NCBI RefSeq assembly: GCF_900100075.1
Contig: NZ_FNEG01000005.1
Coordinates: forward strand, 124,001-188,000
From: Chryseobacterium jejuense
GTDB lineage: Bacteria > Bacteroidota > Bacteroidia > Flavobacteriales > Weeksellaceae
DNA length: 64,000 nucleotides
Reading direction: 5' to 3'
The translations under genes and the position numbers were made by a program. This document shows positions 51,767-61,960 of the stretch, piece by piece (the stretch's first letter is position 1; every line of letters begins with the position of its first letter). The notes below the pieces were generated by a model. That model worked only from the letters and a program-made list of their open reading frames with translations. It had not been told where the DNA came from and made no database searches.

Positions 51767-52764
51767 TAAATATTTAAAATATTAAACAATTGTTCCATAC
51801 GAATATCGTAGGTATGATTAGCTAAGAAATGTAATCTTTGTTTTTCAGCCAATTCATATCGCTCTTGTGGTCGATCCAAATAATATTTAATTAGTTCGAT
51901 AGCTTCATTGATCTTATTAAAAGTAAATTTTTCCTTTGGAATAATTGAATATTCATCCAAGGTTGGTTTATAATCACAAATTTGGAAAGCTCCAATTCCA
52001 GCAATTTCAAAAAACTTAGCATTTACAGATTCTATTTCAGCATAGTGAAAATTATTAAATACAATTTTAGAACCCAACAGAACTTCAGCTTTTCTGCTTC
52101 CTGTTAAAAATTCATTTTGAAACCTATTGTTGAGTTTATTTAAAGAATATCGACGGTCAGGAGTTCCGAAAAGCTTTACATCAATATCTGCAGCAATAAG
52201 CTTTTCAACCATTTTTGATCGATACGGATACAAATTGCCAAAGCATACAACATCAATATTAATTTTCTCTTCAAGCTTCTTTCTATTCTCAATATTAAAA
52301 TTATGAACCCTATCATTAAAAGCCTCCGGAAAATAAAATGTATTTAACTCCATCTTATTTTTCATAAAATCCACAATAAATGGATCCTTTGTAAAATAAG
52401 CATCATATGGAGACATAAAAATTTGCTGCCCTTGGAATGTTGTTAATGCATCAGGATTGATATGAATAACCAATGAATTCTTAAGTTCTTTCTTAATCAT
52501 CTCAATACATTGAGGATGAATAAATCGATAAGTACAAATTACTAAATCTGGGCTTTGTTCTATTATACGAGTAGCAATATTTTTAAAAACACTTAGATCG
52601 TATTTAGGAAATAGCTTCATTCCCCAATAGTTAAACCTAAAAGGAATTTTAACAACATCTTTAATGTCGATATAAAAAACTTCATGACCTAAATGACGTA
52701 ATGAATCATGAATATGAAACTCTAAACTATCAAAGTCTTTATTACCTAATAACGCAATTTTCAT
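51766..52764 (-). CDS. CgeB-like glycosyltransferase
   Basis: 332 residues, GT-B-like. The C-terminal half has NFHYAEIESVNAKFFEIAGIGAFQICDYKPTLDEY, with a conserved glutamate (NAKFFEIA), followed by YDIRMEQLF at the end, as in CgeB-family and capsule transferases. Donor unknown. Confidence 0.8.
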   Translation of the reverse strand: MKIALLGNKDFDSLEFHIHDSLRHLGHEVFYIDIKDVVKIPFRFNYWGMKLFPKYDLSVFKNIATRIIEQSPDLVICTYRFIHPQCIEMIKKELKNSLVIHINPDALTTFQGQQIFMSPYDAYFTKDPFIVDFMKNKMELNTFYFPEAFNDRVHNFNIENRKKLEEKINIDVVCFGNLYPYRSKMVEKLIAADIDVKLFGTPDRRYSLNKLNNRFQNEFLTGSRKAEVLLGSKIVFNNFHYAEIESVNAKFFEIAGIGAFQICDYKPTLDEYSIIPKEKFTFNKINEAIELIKYYLDRPQERYELAEKQRLHFLANHTYDIRMEQLFNILNI

Positions 52765-52773
52765 CGTTTTTGT

Positions 52774-53805
52774 TTAATTTAATATTTTTTGTAAAATAGA
52801 ACTCAGTTGCTGCCCTTTTATTAATTTAATGCGTAAGTTTAAAACATTATTTTTAAATTCTTTATAATTAACTTCTGATATTCTAAAATTATCTAAGTCA
52901 TATAAAGAATCAACTAAAACACCTATATTTTGTTCTTTAACAAATTTTGCTATACCTGCTTCTTTAGATGTAATGATTGGAAGCCCGGCAGCTATGTACG
53001 CAGAAAATTTAAATGGATTGTTATATTTCATATAATTTCCATCCCCATTAGATAAAGATTCAATTTTATCACCATCCCAAATCAATCCAAAATCATAATT
53101 TTTAATTCTGTCATTTAATTCTTCAGGTGAAACAGATCCATGATAAATTACGTTATTATCCTCTCTTTCATTTTCATAAAAAGGGCCATATAAATGAAAT
53201 TTATTATTTTTTATCTGATAAAGATTTTTAACAAAAACAGAACGTCCTAAATTTCCACTGATAACAATTTCATCTCTAATAGTTTTTTGATTCTGATTTT
53301 CTGTAAAATCATCATTTAATAGATAATCAAAAATATTAAGAGAAAAAACGGTTCTATCCTTATTTAATAATGGCTTTAGAACATCAATCATCTTATTATT
53401 ATGCAAGATAATCTTTTTAAAATTATTGAAGAATTTACTCTCTGTCTTCGCGTCTATATGTTGAGGTGCTCTTATTGAAATAACATCATGTACATACAAT
53501 ATTCCTTCAATCTGTTTTAAAGACAACAAGAAAGGTAAAAAAAACTGTAGATAATTTAATTGTATCGGATACTGGATGAAAAGTTTTGATTTTTGGGGAA
53601 GCTTTAATATTGAGATTAAAACTTTCATTAAAGACAATAATTTTCCTTTTATTCCAAAACCGTTATAATTAGGTAAAATGTCTATGAAACCATTATCAAT
53701 TGTTATTTTTTTTGCATCATCACGAGGTTTCGCAGAAGCAATATTTTTTAATTCTGAACTCCAATTAGGAGTAAAATCAAAAGTAAAATTTTTTACTACT
53801 TTCAT
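52774..53805 (-). CDS. glycosyltransferase, galactofuranosyltransferase-like
   Basis: 343 residues, GT-B-like. It resembles beta-1,6-galactofuranosyltransferases (WbbI-like): LYVHDVISIRAPQ in the N-terminal half, GLIWDGDKIESLSNGDGNYMKYNNPFKFSAYIAAGLPIIT and KEAGIAKFVKEQNIGVLVDSLYDL in the C-terminal half. It lies two genes after glf, which makes UDP-galactofuranose, the predicted donor. The match is from remembered family patterns. Confidence 0.78.
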   Translation of the reverse strand: MKVVKNFTFDFTPNWSSELKNIASAKPRDDAKKITIDNGFIDILPNYNGFGIKGKLLSLMKVLISILKLPQKSKLFIQYPIQLNYLQFFLPFLLSLKQIEGILYVHDVISIRAPQHIDAKTESKFFNNFKKIILHNNKMIDVLKPLLNKDRTVFSLNIFDYLLNDDFTENQNQKTIRDEIVISGNLGRSVFVKNLYQIKNNKFHLYGPFYENEREDNNVIYHGSVSPEELNDRIKNYDFGLIWDGDKIESLSNGDGNYMKYNNPFKFSAYIAAGLPIITSKEAGIAKFVKEQNIGVLVDSLYDLDNFRISEVNYKEFKNNVLNLRIKLIKGQQLSSILQKILN

Positions 53806-53811
53806 TAATAT

Positions 53812-55119
53812 CTATTTTTTTTGAAGGGATAATAAAATCATTTTTTTAATACTGCTAAACTTAAAATAATTAAAATCAAATGGATAAATATTTTTTTTAG
53901 TCAGACTAAAGTACATATATAGTGTTACAAAGCTTTCTATAATTAGGCAATTCCATGCTGTTCCAATATATCCCCACATTTTACTCATAAAAATATTAAG
54001 GATAACACCAAATATACTTGCTATAAAGGTTGTTTTAAAAAATAATTTATCTAGCCCCATATTAAGCATTAACTGTATTCCAAAAATATTAGACATTCCA
54101 ATTATAAATGGTAAAAAAGAAATGATCTGTAAAGCTGGTATAGATTTATCAAATTTGTGACCATAAAATAATTTTATAGCAATAGGCGCAAAAATTAATA
54201 GGCAAATGGAAGCACCTAAAGTCAGGTAAAAAACAATGGGCATAATTTTCTTTATTGTATTAATACCATTCTCTTTAGAAATAGAAAATGCTTTTCCTAC
54301 AAATGGAAAAATTGCTGTAGATAATGGCATTGCAACGATTGAATTTACAATACTTAAGAAACTCTGACCTGTTGTATAATACCCTATTTCTTTATTATCT
54401 GCAAAAAAACCTAAAACAATTGTATTTGTAGAGGTATATAGACTAATAACTACTGTAGAAAAAAAAATTAGTCGTTCATTAAAAATGATTTTCAGTGATT
54501 TATTTATCGAAATTAGCCTAACCGACAATTTAAATTTCCAAATACCATAAATAAATAGAAATACATTTATTAAAATAATGAATAACGTATTCAGTACCGC
54601 TAGAAAAATGTAATCATCACTTTTTTTAATCAGGGTAAAAATTAAAACAGTATTTAAGATGCCTTTTACAAAATTAAGTTTGGCAAAAACCGAGAGTTCC
54701 TGTAAACCTTGAAAAATATATTGAGGTGAAATTATAGTACCTAAACAACCTATAAATAAAATAGACACCGTCCATAAATCTTTTTGAATAGGCTTAAAAA
54801 ATTGTAAAGCAATAACAAAAATAATTATAGAAAATAGAAATAATAATATTCTTGCACTTAATACTTCTGAAACAACATTATTAATAACATTTTTATCTCC
54901 ATTTGCTTTAGCTATTTTTCGAGTTCCCGTCAAATCAAATCCATAAGCAATTAAAAGAATAAAATAACCAATAAAAGCCGTAGAATAATTAAATATCCCA
55001 TATCCCTCCGGACCTATTATTCGAGAAACATATGGAATTGTAATCAATGGAAAAACATAGTTAACCACTTGAACCAGACTAAGGAAAAGTGTATTTTTTA
55101 TTAGTTTAGAAGAACCCAT
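53812..55119 (-). CDS. Wzx-type polysaccharide flippase
   Basis: 435 residues with about 12 membrane helices, starting MGSSKLIKNTLFLSLVQVVNYVFPLITIPYVSRIIGPEGYGIFNYS, a typical MATE-like Wzx N-terminus. It moves lipid-linked repeat units across the inner membrane. Located immediately upstream of the galactofuranosyltransferase gene. Confidence 0.92.
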   Translation of the reverse strand: MGSSKLIKNTLFLSLVQVVNYVFPLITIPYVSRIIGPEGYGIFNYSTAFIGYFILLIAYGFDLTGTRKIAKANGDKNVINNVVSEVLSARILLFLFSIIIFVIALQFFKPIQKDLWTVSILFIGCLGTIISPQYIFQGLQELSVFAKLNFVKGILNTVLIFTLIKKSDDYIFLAVLNTLFIILINVFLFIYGIWKFKLSVRLISINKSLKIIFNERLIFFSTVVISLYTSTNTIVLGFFADNKEIGYYTTGQSFLSIVNSIVAMPLSTAIFPFVGKAFSISKENGINTIKKIMPIVFYLTLGASICLLIFAPIAIKLFYGHKFDKSIPALQIISFLPFIIGMSNIFGIQLMLNMGLDKLFFKTTFIASIFGVILNIFMSKMWGYIGTAWNCLIIESFVTLYMYFSLTKKNIYPFDFNYFKFSSIKKMILLSLQKK

Positions 55120-55188
55120 TCTTTTTATGTACCAAATTTATTTTTTCTAGTATCGTAATACAGAAAAATTGAAGTTTATTATTTAGAA

Positions 55189-56295
55189 CTATAGTCCAAA
55201 AATATCTCTAGATTTCTTCAATGCAGAACCAATTACCTGATGCATATCATAGTATTTATACTCAGCCAGTCTCCCACCAAAAATGACATTTTTTTCTTCG
55301 TCTGCTAATTTTTTATACTTTCTATACAATTCATTATTTTCATCATCATTGATAGGATAATAAGGTTCTGAATTACTACTTGCCTCTAATGAGTATTCTT
55401 TAGTGACAACAGTTTTACTTTGAGTTCCAAATTCAAAATGCTTATGCTCAATAATTCTTGTATAAGGTTCATTTTTACTTGTATAGTTCACTACAGCATT
55501 TCCCTGGTAGTTTTCATTGTCTAGTACCTCAGTCTCAAAACGTAGACTTCTATAAGAAAGTTTACCATATTGGAAGTCATAATATTCATCAATTTTACCT
55601 GTAAAAACAGTATTCTCAGCAAGAGAATCAAAATACTCTCTATTTGAGAAATAATCTGTATCCAACTGAATTTCTATACCTTCCAATAAACCATCTATCA
55701 ATTTATTATATCCACCAATTGGAATACCTTGGTATTTATCGTTAAAGTAATTATTATCATAAGTGAACCTAACAGGAAGTCTTTTGATAATAAATGCAGG
55801 CAGATCTTTACACTCTCTTCCCCATTGTTTTTCAGTATATTCTTTAATAAGCTTATTAAAAATATCTGTTCCAACTAATGATAGAGCTTGTTCTTCTAAA
55901 TTCGAAGGATTATAAATGTTGAGTTCTTTAATCTGATTCTTTATATGCTCCTGAGCTTCCTTAGGAGTAATAACTCCCCACAGCTTATTAAAAGTATTCA
56001 TATTAAAGGGCAAATTATATATCTCTCCGTTATAATTTGCAACAGGTGAATTGGTATATCTATTAAACTCAACGAAGCTATTTACAAAATCCCATATAAA
56101 TTTATCGTTAGTATGAAAAATATGAGCACCATATTTGTGTACATTTATTCCTTCAACATTTTCACAGTAAATATTACCTCCTTTATGGTTTCTTTTATCA
56201 ATTATTAAGCAGCTTTTACCTGCTAATTTTGCTTTATGAGCAAACACAGCTCCAAATAACCCAGATCCTACTATTAGATAATCATATTTTTTCAT
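55189..56295 (-). CDS. glf: UDP-galactopyranose mutase
   Basis: 368 residues. FAD motif YLIVGSGLFGAVFAHKAKLAGK (5-26) and RNHKGGNIY, plus YTEKQWGRECKDLPAFIIKRLPVR and RAEYKYYDMHQVIGSAL-like end blocks. It isomerises UDP-galactopyranose to UDP-galactofuranose in the cytoplasm. It directly follows the mannose-1-phosphate guanylyltransferase and precedes the flippase. Confidence 0.97.
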   Translation of the reverse strand: MKKYDYLIVGSGLFGAVFAHKAKLAGKSCLIIDKRNHKGGNIYCENVEGINVHKYGAHIFHTNDKFIWDFVNSFVEFNRYTNSPVANYNGEIYNLPFNMNTFNKLWGVITPKEAQEHIKNQIKELNIYNPSNLEEQALSLVGTDIFNKLIKEYTEKQWGRECKDLPAFIIKRLPVRFTYDNNYFNDKYQGIPIGGYNKLIDGLLEGIEIQLDTDYFSNREYFDSLAENTVFTGKIDEYYDFQYGKLSYRSLRFETEVLDNENYQGNAVVNYTSKNEPYTRIIEHKHFEFGTQSKTVVTKEYSLEASSNSEPYYPINDDENNELYRKYKKLADEEKNVIFGGRLAEYKYYDMHQVIGSALKKSRDIFGL

Positions 56296-56315
56296 CTTTA
56301 TATAATCAGTACTTT

Positions 56316-57308
56316 TTATGTTAATTTCTTATCGGATAAATTTTCATAAATATCCTTAACTTTTTGAGATTTTTCTCTTTTCAGTACTAAAATTGCATCA
56401 TCAGTAGCAACTAATATACTTTTTTTGAGTCCCAAAAATTCTGTATGAATACTTGTTCCAATTACCATATTACCATATTCATCCGTTGGATGACCATTTT
56501 TCTTTAAATAGCTATAAAGGGATTCAAAAGATCCCATATCAGACCATTTAAAATTTGATTTTACTACTTTAAGTCTGTCAGTTTTTTCCATTACGGCATA
56601 ATCTACAGATATAGAAGGAATATTCATACTCTCTTCAATAGGTAACCTATTTTCGTTTCTTGCAATAAAAGCAATCTCAGATTTTATATAAACATCAGGT
56701 TGATATTTTTTAAGCTCTTCTAAGAAAATACCTGCTTTAAAGCAAAACATTCCTGAATTCCATAAAAAATCACCTTTTAATATAAACTCTTGTGCAGTTT
56801 CTTTGTTTGGTTTTTCCCTGAATCCTATCACGTTATTACCTTTTACCTGAATATAACCAAACCCTGTCTCAGGTTTAGTCGGAACCAAACCAAATGTAAC
56901 AATCGAATCCTGTTTCGCCAGATTAATTGCTTCATTAACAGATCTTGCATACTCATCTTCATCTTCTATTAAATGATCAGACGGTGTTATAAGTAAAATA
57001 TCATCTTTATCAGCTGAAAATGCAGCAAAAGCTATAGCTGCAGCAGTATTTCTCGGTGAAGCTTCTACTATTTGTTGATATTGCTTTATATCAATCTCTT
57101 GCAATGCTTTTGAAGACAGTTCGAAATTATCAGTATTACCTATCACAGTTAAACTATTACATAGACTAATATTTCTAATTGCTGTTAATTGAAAAAGCGA
57201 TTTCTCTCCAAAAATATTCAGGTATTGCTTAGGTCTATGTTTTCTAGATAAGGGCCAAAGTCTACTACCTACTCCTCCGGAAAGTATTACATTAATAATT
57301 TTAGGCAT
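56316..57308 (-). CDS. mannose-1-phosphate guanylyltransferase
   Basis: 330 residues. SGGVGSRLWPLSRKHRPKQYL is the pyrophosphorylase loop; TPSDHLIED and FREKPNKETAQEF are further conserved blocks, and WNSGMF is the usual product-binding motif. It makes GDP-mannose from GTP and mannose-1-phosphate. There is no fused phosphomannose isomerase domain. Its start overlaps the Wzc stop codon (TAATG), so it is translated together with it. Confidence 0.93.
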   Translation of the reverse strand: MPKIINVILSGGVGSRLWPLSRKHRPKQYLNIFGEKSLFQLTAIRNISLCNSLTVIGNTDNFELSSKALQEIDIKQYQQIVEASPRNTAAAIAFAAFSADKDDILLITPSDHLIEDEDEYARSVNEAINLAKQDSIVTFGLVPTKPETGFGYIQVKGNNVIGFREKPNKETAQEFILKGDFLWNSGMFCFKAGIFLEELKKYQPDVYIKSEIAFIARNENRLPIEESMNIPSISVDYAVMEKTDRLKVVKSNFKWSDMGSFESLYSYLKKNGHPTDEYGNMVIGTSIHTEFLGLKKSILVATDDAILVLKREKSQKVKDIYENLSDKKLT

Positions 57309-59671
57309 TACAATCTCTCTTTAATTTTTTCCAGCCAGTTTTTTTCCTTAGCCGAGTAACCATAGCCATACTTGTTCCCGTATCCATAATAATTTTTATC
57401 AACGTCATTAAGTACAAAACCTACATTATTAATTTTTTTGCTATCAATATTATTATTTGCAAACTCAATAAGAGATTTTTCAGTATATCTAGACCTTGTA
57501 ACGTATAATGTAGCATCTGCTAAATCTGCAAATAAGAAAGTATCCGTCACTAATAATAGAGGTGCTGTATCTATAACAATATAATCATACTTATCTCTCA
57601 AACTATCTAATAGTTCTTCATATCTTCCATTGCTTAGTAATTCTGTTGGATTTGGCGGAATCATTCCTGAATAAATCACATCACAATGTGGGTTAAATGA
57701 AGTAACATGTATGATATCTTCTAATTTGGTTTGGTCTGAATACAAATACTCCGTCAAACCAGTTAAACCTCTTCTTGATGTATTATAACGTTGAAGCTGA
57801 GGGTTTCTTATATCTGATCCTATAATAATCACTTTCTTTTTAGGCGTCGCTAATGTCAAAGCTAAATTAACAGAAACAAAAGTTTTCCCTTCACCTTTAA
57901 CCGAAGAAGTAACAAAAACAACTTTTCCTTTTTCTTTTTTAGGTAATAAAAAGTTCATGTTAGTAATTAAAATACGGAATGCTTCAGCCATTGGTGAAAG
58001 ATCATTCACCTGTACAATATCTGAATCTCCTTTTAAAACACTTGGTAGTTCTCCCAATACAGAAGCATGGGAAAGTTTTTCCAAATCGTTCTTACTTTTA
58101 ACTTTATTATTAAGTATTTCCTTAAGATAAATAACAATAATAGGTAAAAGAAGCCCAACTAGCAATGCACCGCCCAAAAAAAGCATTTTTTTAGGAGCTA
58201 CAGGAGCTGGTGATGCATACGCATAATCTATAATTCTAGCCTTATTTGCTGTAACCGCCAATGAAATTGCAGTTTCTTCTCTTTTTTGTAATAGAAGCAA
58301 ATATAAGTTTTCTTTTATCTGTTGTTGTCTTTCAATGCTTCTAAACATCTTTTCCTGTGCAGGAATTTTGGTAATTTTTGAACTTATATTATTTTGTTCG
58401 CCAAGATATTGATTCTTAGCTAACTGCAATCCCGTTCTGTTTTTTACCAGACTTTCCATAACGGAGCCTCTTACAGAAGATATCTGTTTATTAAGATCAA
58501 TGATTAAAGGGTTCTGAGGCGTAGCATTTTCCAACAATCTATTTCTCTCTAAAACAAGCTGATTATAAGCTGATATATTAGTAGAAGCAGTCGTATTATT
58601 TAACCCTACATTGGAAGGTAATACCTGGGTATTATTTTGCCTTCCCATAAAATCAATTAAAGCACTGGTTAGCTCAAGTTGTGATTCTAACTCAATTTGT
58701 TTTGATCTAGCTTCGGCTGATGTTTCAAGATTTATTTTGGCTTCTGTGGATAGATCTGTAATTTGGTTGCTTGATTTAAAACGTTCTTTTTCATTTTCAA
58801 CCTGCCCTAATTCCTTTGAAATAAGATTTACTCTATCATCAATAAAATCTTTAGTTTTTTGAGACTCTGAATTTTTATCACTAATAGCATCATCATTATA
58901 TACTCTTACTAAAGTATCTACAATATCCTTAGCTTTATTGATGTTGGCATAATTTAATGATAAATTGATAACAGTTACATCTTTATTAGCTAAGCTTACG
59001 CCTAATATTCTTTGTAGATAATTCACAGTCCCTTCTATAGAAGAATAGGTGAAATACATATTACTAGCATCTCCAGCCTTAGCCTTAGATTTATTATATG
59101 TAGGGTTTTTGCTAATCAATATATTAGCATAAGGTAAGCTTACTGTTTTATTAAATTGTGTTTTAACTTCTGGGAAACTATCACTTGTTAAAACAATATT
59201 TTGTCCAGAAATTTTAATGTTTACAGGTGTTATTTTATTTGAATAATCCTTTTCATTAATAACTTGAATGGTTATAGGTGATGTCTCTTTATAGAGTTCC
59301 ACATCATTCAATTTGGATTTTGTGTATATTGAAGTCTGTAAATTATTTTGCTTTACAACCTCATAGATAAGTTTTTTAGATTTGAAAATTTCTATTTCAT
59401 TGTCAATACTATTTGTACCCATTCCTCCAAAACCAGATAAGTCTTGTAAAACACCAAACTCACCTCCTGCAGCGGGTGTCTTTTTAGCATCTTTAATAAG
59501 AACAGATGACTGAACTTTATATATAGGTGTAACAAACTTTAAATAAAAGTAAGTTGCTATTAAGCATATGATAGGAACAATAATAAACCACACCCAGTTT
59601 CTTAAATAGGGCTTAATAATCTCCTGAATATTAATTTCTTTTTCTGATCCTTCAATAACTGGATTATCCAT
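57308..59671 (-). CDS. polysaccharide co-polymerase and tyrosine autokinase (Wzc)
   Basis: 787 residues. An N-terminal helix (about 29-49) and large periplasmic Wzz/GNVR domain with coiled-coil stretches are followed by a second membrane helix (about 492-515) and a cytosolic BY-kinase domain. This has Walker [19 protein letters not shown] (about 590-607), Walker A' IIGSDIRNP and Walker [11 protein letters not shown]. The C-terminus has a tyrosine cluster [16 protein letters not shown]. It controls polymer length and export with Wza. No Wzb-type low-molecular-weight phosphatase is seen in the locus. Confidence 0.95.
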   Translation of the reverse strand: MDNPVIEGSEKEINIQEIIKPYLRNWVWFIIVPIICLIATYFYLKFVTPIYKVQSSVLIKDAKKTPAAGGEFGVLQDLSGFGGMGTNSIDNEIEIFKSKKLIYEVVKQNNLQTSIYTKSKLNDVELYKETSPITIQVINEKDYSNKITPVNIKISGQNIVLTSDSFPEVKTQFNKTVSLPYANILISKNPTYNKSKAKAGDASNMYFTYSSIEGTVNYLQRILGVSLANKDVTVINLSLNYANINKAKDIVDTLVRVYNDDAISDKNSESQKTKDFIDDRVNLISKELGQVENEKERFKSSNQITDLSTEAKINLETSAEARSKQIELESQLELTSALIDFMGRQNNTQVLPSNVGLNNTTASTNISAYNQLVLERNRLLENATPQNPLIIDLNKQISSVRGSVMESLVKNRTGLQLAKNQYLGEQNNISSKITKIPAQEKMFRSIERQQQIKENLYLLLLQKREETAISLAVTANKARIIDYAYASPAPVAPKKMLFLGGALLVGLLLPIIVIYLKEILNNKVKSKNDLEKLSHASVLGELPSVLKGDSDIVQVNDLSPMAEAFRILITNMNFLLPKKEKGKVVFVTSSVKGEGKTFVSVNLALTLATPKKKVIIIGSDIRNPQLQRYNTSRRGLTGLTEYLYSDQTKLEDIIHVTSFNPHCDVIYSGMIPPNPTELLSNGRYEELLDSLRDKYDYIVIDTAPLLLVTDTFLFADLADATLYVTRSRYTEKSLIEFANNNIDSKKINNVGFVLNDVDKNYYGYGNKYGYGYSAKEKNWLEKIKERL

Positions 59672-59743
59672 TATTTAGTTTTAAATTTTACAAATTGTTA
59701 TGTTGTTATATTGAACAACCGGTTTTAATTAGTTTTTCTAATT

Positions 59744-61036
59744 TTAGAGTCTTGCATCTACTAAGCTTCTATCAATACAAGCTTTAGTATCAAAAATAAC
59801 GCTATCTTCTTTTTTGATTTTTTCAAAATCTAGTGTGAGAAATTCTTTGTGGGATACAGCAATGATAATTGAATCATATTTTTTGTTTTCTTCAAGCTGA
59901 TCCAGAATAGTAACACCATATTCATGCTTCACTTCCTCTCTATCTGCCCATGGATCAAAGATATCTACGTCTACTCCATAATCCTTTAATTCATTATAGA
60001 TATCAATAACTTTTGTATTTCTTACATCGGGGCAGTTTTCTTTAAAAGTTACTCCTAAAATTAAAGCCTGAGAGTTTTTGATAATATTTCCTTTAGCAAT
60101 AAGTAGTTTTATCACTTTTGATGCTATAAATTTGGAAATTGAATCATTTACCCTACGCCCTGATAATATGACATCGGGATGATAACCCAACTGTTCAGCT
60201 TTATGTGCCAGATAATATGGATCTACGGAAATGCAGTGTCCACCAACGAGACCGGGTTTATATTTTAGAAAGTTATATTTTGTTCCGGCAGCTTCAAGAA
60301 CATCATTGGTATCAATACCCATTCTATCAAAAATAAGAGCCAGCTCATTAACAAAAGAAATATTTACATCTCTCTGAGCATTTTCAATAGCTTTTGAAGC
60401 TTCTGCCACTCTAATACTGGGTGCTTTATGAGTGCCTGCTGTAATTATTTTCTTATATAAATTGTCAATTTCCTTTGCAATTTCATCTGTAGAACCGGAA
60501 GTGACCTTCATTACACTGGTTAAAGTATTTATTTTATCACCAGGATTAATTCTTTCAGGAGAATATCCTACAAAAAAATCTTCATTAAATTTCAATCCTG
60601 AATGTTTTTCAAGAATCGGAACACATTCTTCCTCTGTACAACCAGGGAAAACAGTAGATTCAAATATAACAATATCTCCTTTCTTAATAATTTCTCCCAG
60701 CATTTTTGATGCAGTAAGCAATGGATTCAGGTCTGGAGCATTATATTTATCAATAGGCGTAGGTACTGTTACAATGAAAACGTTACATCCGTCCATTTCC
60801 TGAATATTACTTGTTCCTCTATAGCCAATATTTCCTTTTGATTCTTTATAACGGTTTAAACAGTCTTTAAGTTTATCAATATCCGCTTCTAAAGTTGCGT
60901 CATGACCATTATTAAGCTCATTAATTCTCTCCTTATTAATATCAAAACCCAAGACCGGATAATGGTAAGCAAACTCCAAAGATAAAGGCAATCCTACATA
61001 TCCTTGTCCGATAATGGCTATATTATATGATTTCAT
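59744..61036 (-). CDS. nucleotide-sugar dehydrogenase (UDP-HexNAc 6-dehydrogenase, TviB/WbpO-like)
   Basis: 430 residues. Rossmann motif IAIIGQGYVGLPLSLEFA, substrate/active-site blocks VPTPIDKYNAPDL, ESTVFPGCTEEECVP and catalytic Cys in GLVGGHCISVDPYYL. It oxidises a UDP-sugar (probably UDP-N-acetyl-galactosamine or -glucosamine) to its uronic acid, giving an acidic residue in the glycan. Exact sugar cannot be read from sequence. Confidence 0.93.
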   Translation of the reverse strand: MKSYNIAIIGQGYVGLPLSLEFAYHYPVLGFDINKERINELNNGHDATLEADIDKLKDCLNRYKESKGNIGYRGTSNIQEMDGCNVFIVTVPTPIDKYNAPDLNPLLTASKMLGEIIKKGDIVIFESTVFPGCTEEECVPILEKHSGLKFNEDFFVGYSPERINPGDKINTLTSVMKVTSGSTDEIAKEIDNLYKKIITAGTHKAPSIRVAEASKAIENAQRDVNISFVNELALIFDRMGIDTNDVLEAAGTKYNFLKYKPGLVGGHCISVDPYYLAHKAEQLGYHPDVILSGRRVNDSISKFIASKVIKLLIAKGNIIKNSQALILGVTFKENCPDVRNTKVIDIYNELKDYGVDVDIFDPWADREEVKHEYGVTILDQLEENKKYDSIIIAVSHKEFLTLDFEKIKKEDSVIFDTKACIDRSLVDARL

Positions 61037-61101
61037 TCTTTTGTGATTTTTTTAAACAATTAAATCAACAACATTGTCGTAATAATTTAATTAAATAAAT
61101 T

Positions 61102-61923
61102 CTATTTTTTAAATAAACCAACAACAACAGCAATAGCAGTAACACCAATGGAAATAGCTGTCAGATAAAGGCCTGTATTAGGATTCTGTCTTGATACTAT
61201 TTCTTTTGCTTTAGTTGATTGAACAATAATGGCGTCACCTTGTTTTAAGTTATAATACGGAGAGTTAATTAAATTAGCATCTTGCAAATTAATTCTACCA
61301 TGAGTAACGGTTCCATTTTCAGTTCTTATTACTAATACATCTGTTCTTTTTCCATATCCGGTTAAATCACCAGCAAGTCCCAGAGCATTTAAAATAGTTG
61401 CATGTCCGTTAGTAATAACATAATCTCCTTGTCTATTAACCTCTCCAAGTACTGTAATTTTAAAGTTGGTAAGCCTTATACTTACTGTTGGATTAATAAC
61501 ATAATGACTTACTTTTTCTCTTAATTCATTTTTAACATCAACCAGAGTTTTACCTATTGTATTAATTGCACCAATAACCGGAAAATCTATGTTACCATTA
61601 TTATCTACAATATAAGTAGGTCCTGGTACTGTAGAGATTCCCTGATTAGTCATATTCCCTCCTGCATAAACATTATTAGGTTGAACAATCTCAGAGGAAG
61701 AATAACTCTGATTAAATGGTTTTACAACATCCATATCTTTAGCGGTAATCAGAACAACAAGCTGATCTCCTGTTTGAATTGTATTACCTGAATTTTTTGC
61801 AGATGATTCAATAGCCACTTGTTCTATATTCTGCATATAGTTTAAATCATTCTGAGCATTATCTTTAACCTTACATGATACCAATAAAAGTATAGAAAAC
61901 AGCCCTAATATTCTACTTTTCAT
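61102..61923 (-). CDS. polysaccharide export lipoprotein (Wza family)
   Basis: 273 residues. Lipobox LFSILLLVSCK (cysteine at 17), the Poly_export domain with TIQTGDQLVVLITAK and PTYIVDNNGNIDFPVIGAINTIGKTL, then two SLBB regions and a C-terminal hydrophobic helix (LTAISIGVTAIAVVVGLF). It forms the outer-membrane export channel with Wzc. Shorter than E. coli Wza (379), as usual in Bacteroidetes. Confidence 0.93.
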   Translation of the reverse strand: MKSRILGLFSILLLVSCKVKDNAQNDLNYMQNIEQVAIESSAKNSGNTIQTGDQLVVLITAKDMDVVKPFNQSYSSSEIVQPNNVYAGGNMTNQGISTVPGPTYIVDNNGNIDFPVIGAINTIGKTLVDVKNELREKVSHYVINPTVSIRLTNFKITVLGEVNRQGDYVITNGHATILNALGLAGDLTGYGKRTDVLVIRTENGTVTHGRINLQDANLINSPYYNLKQGDAIIVQSTKAKEIVSRQNPNTGLYLTAISIGVTAIAVVVGLFKK

Positions 61924-61960
61924 ATTTTAAAATTGTACAAATATACATTTATATTTTTTC

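Noticed and set aside
60432..60803. 123-codon plus-strand frame in the nucleotide-sugar dehydrogenase gene
   Set aside because: Antisense shadow of conserved coding sequence.
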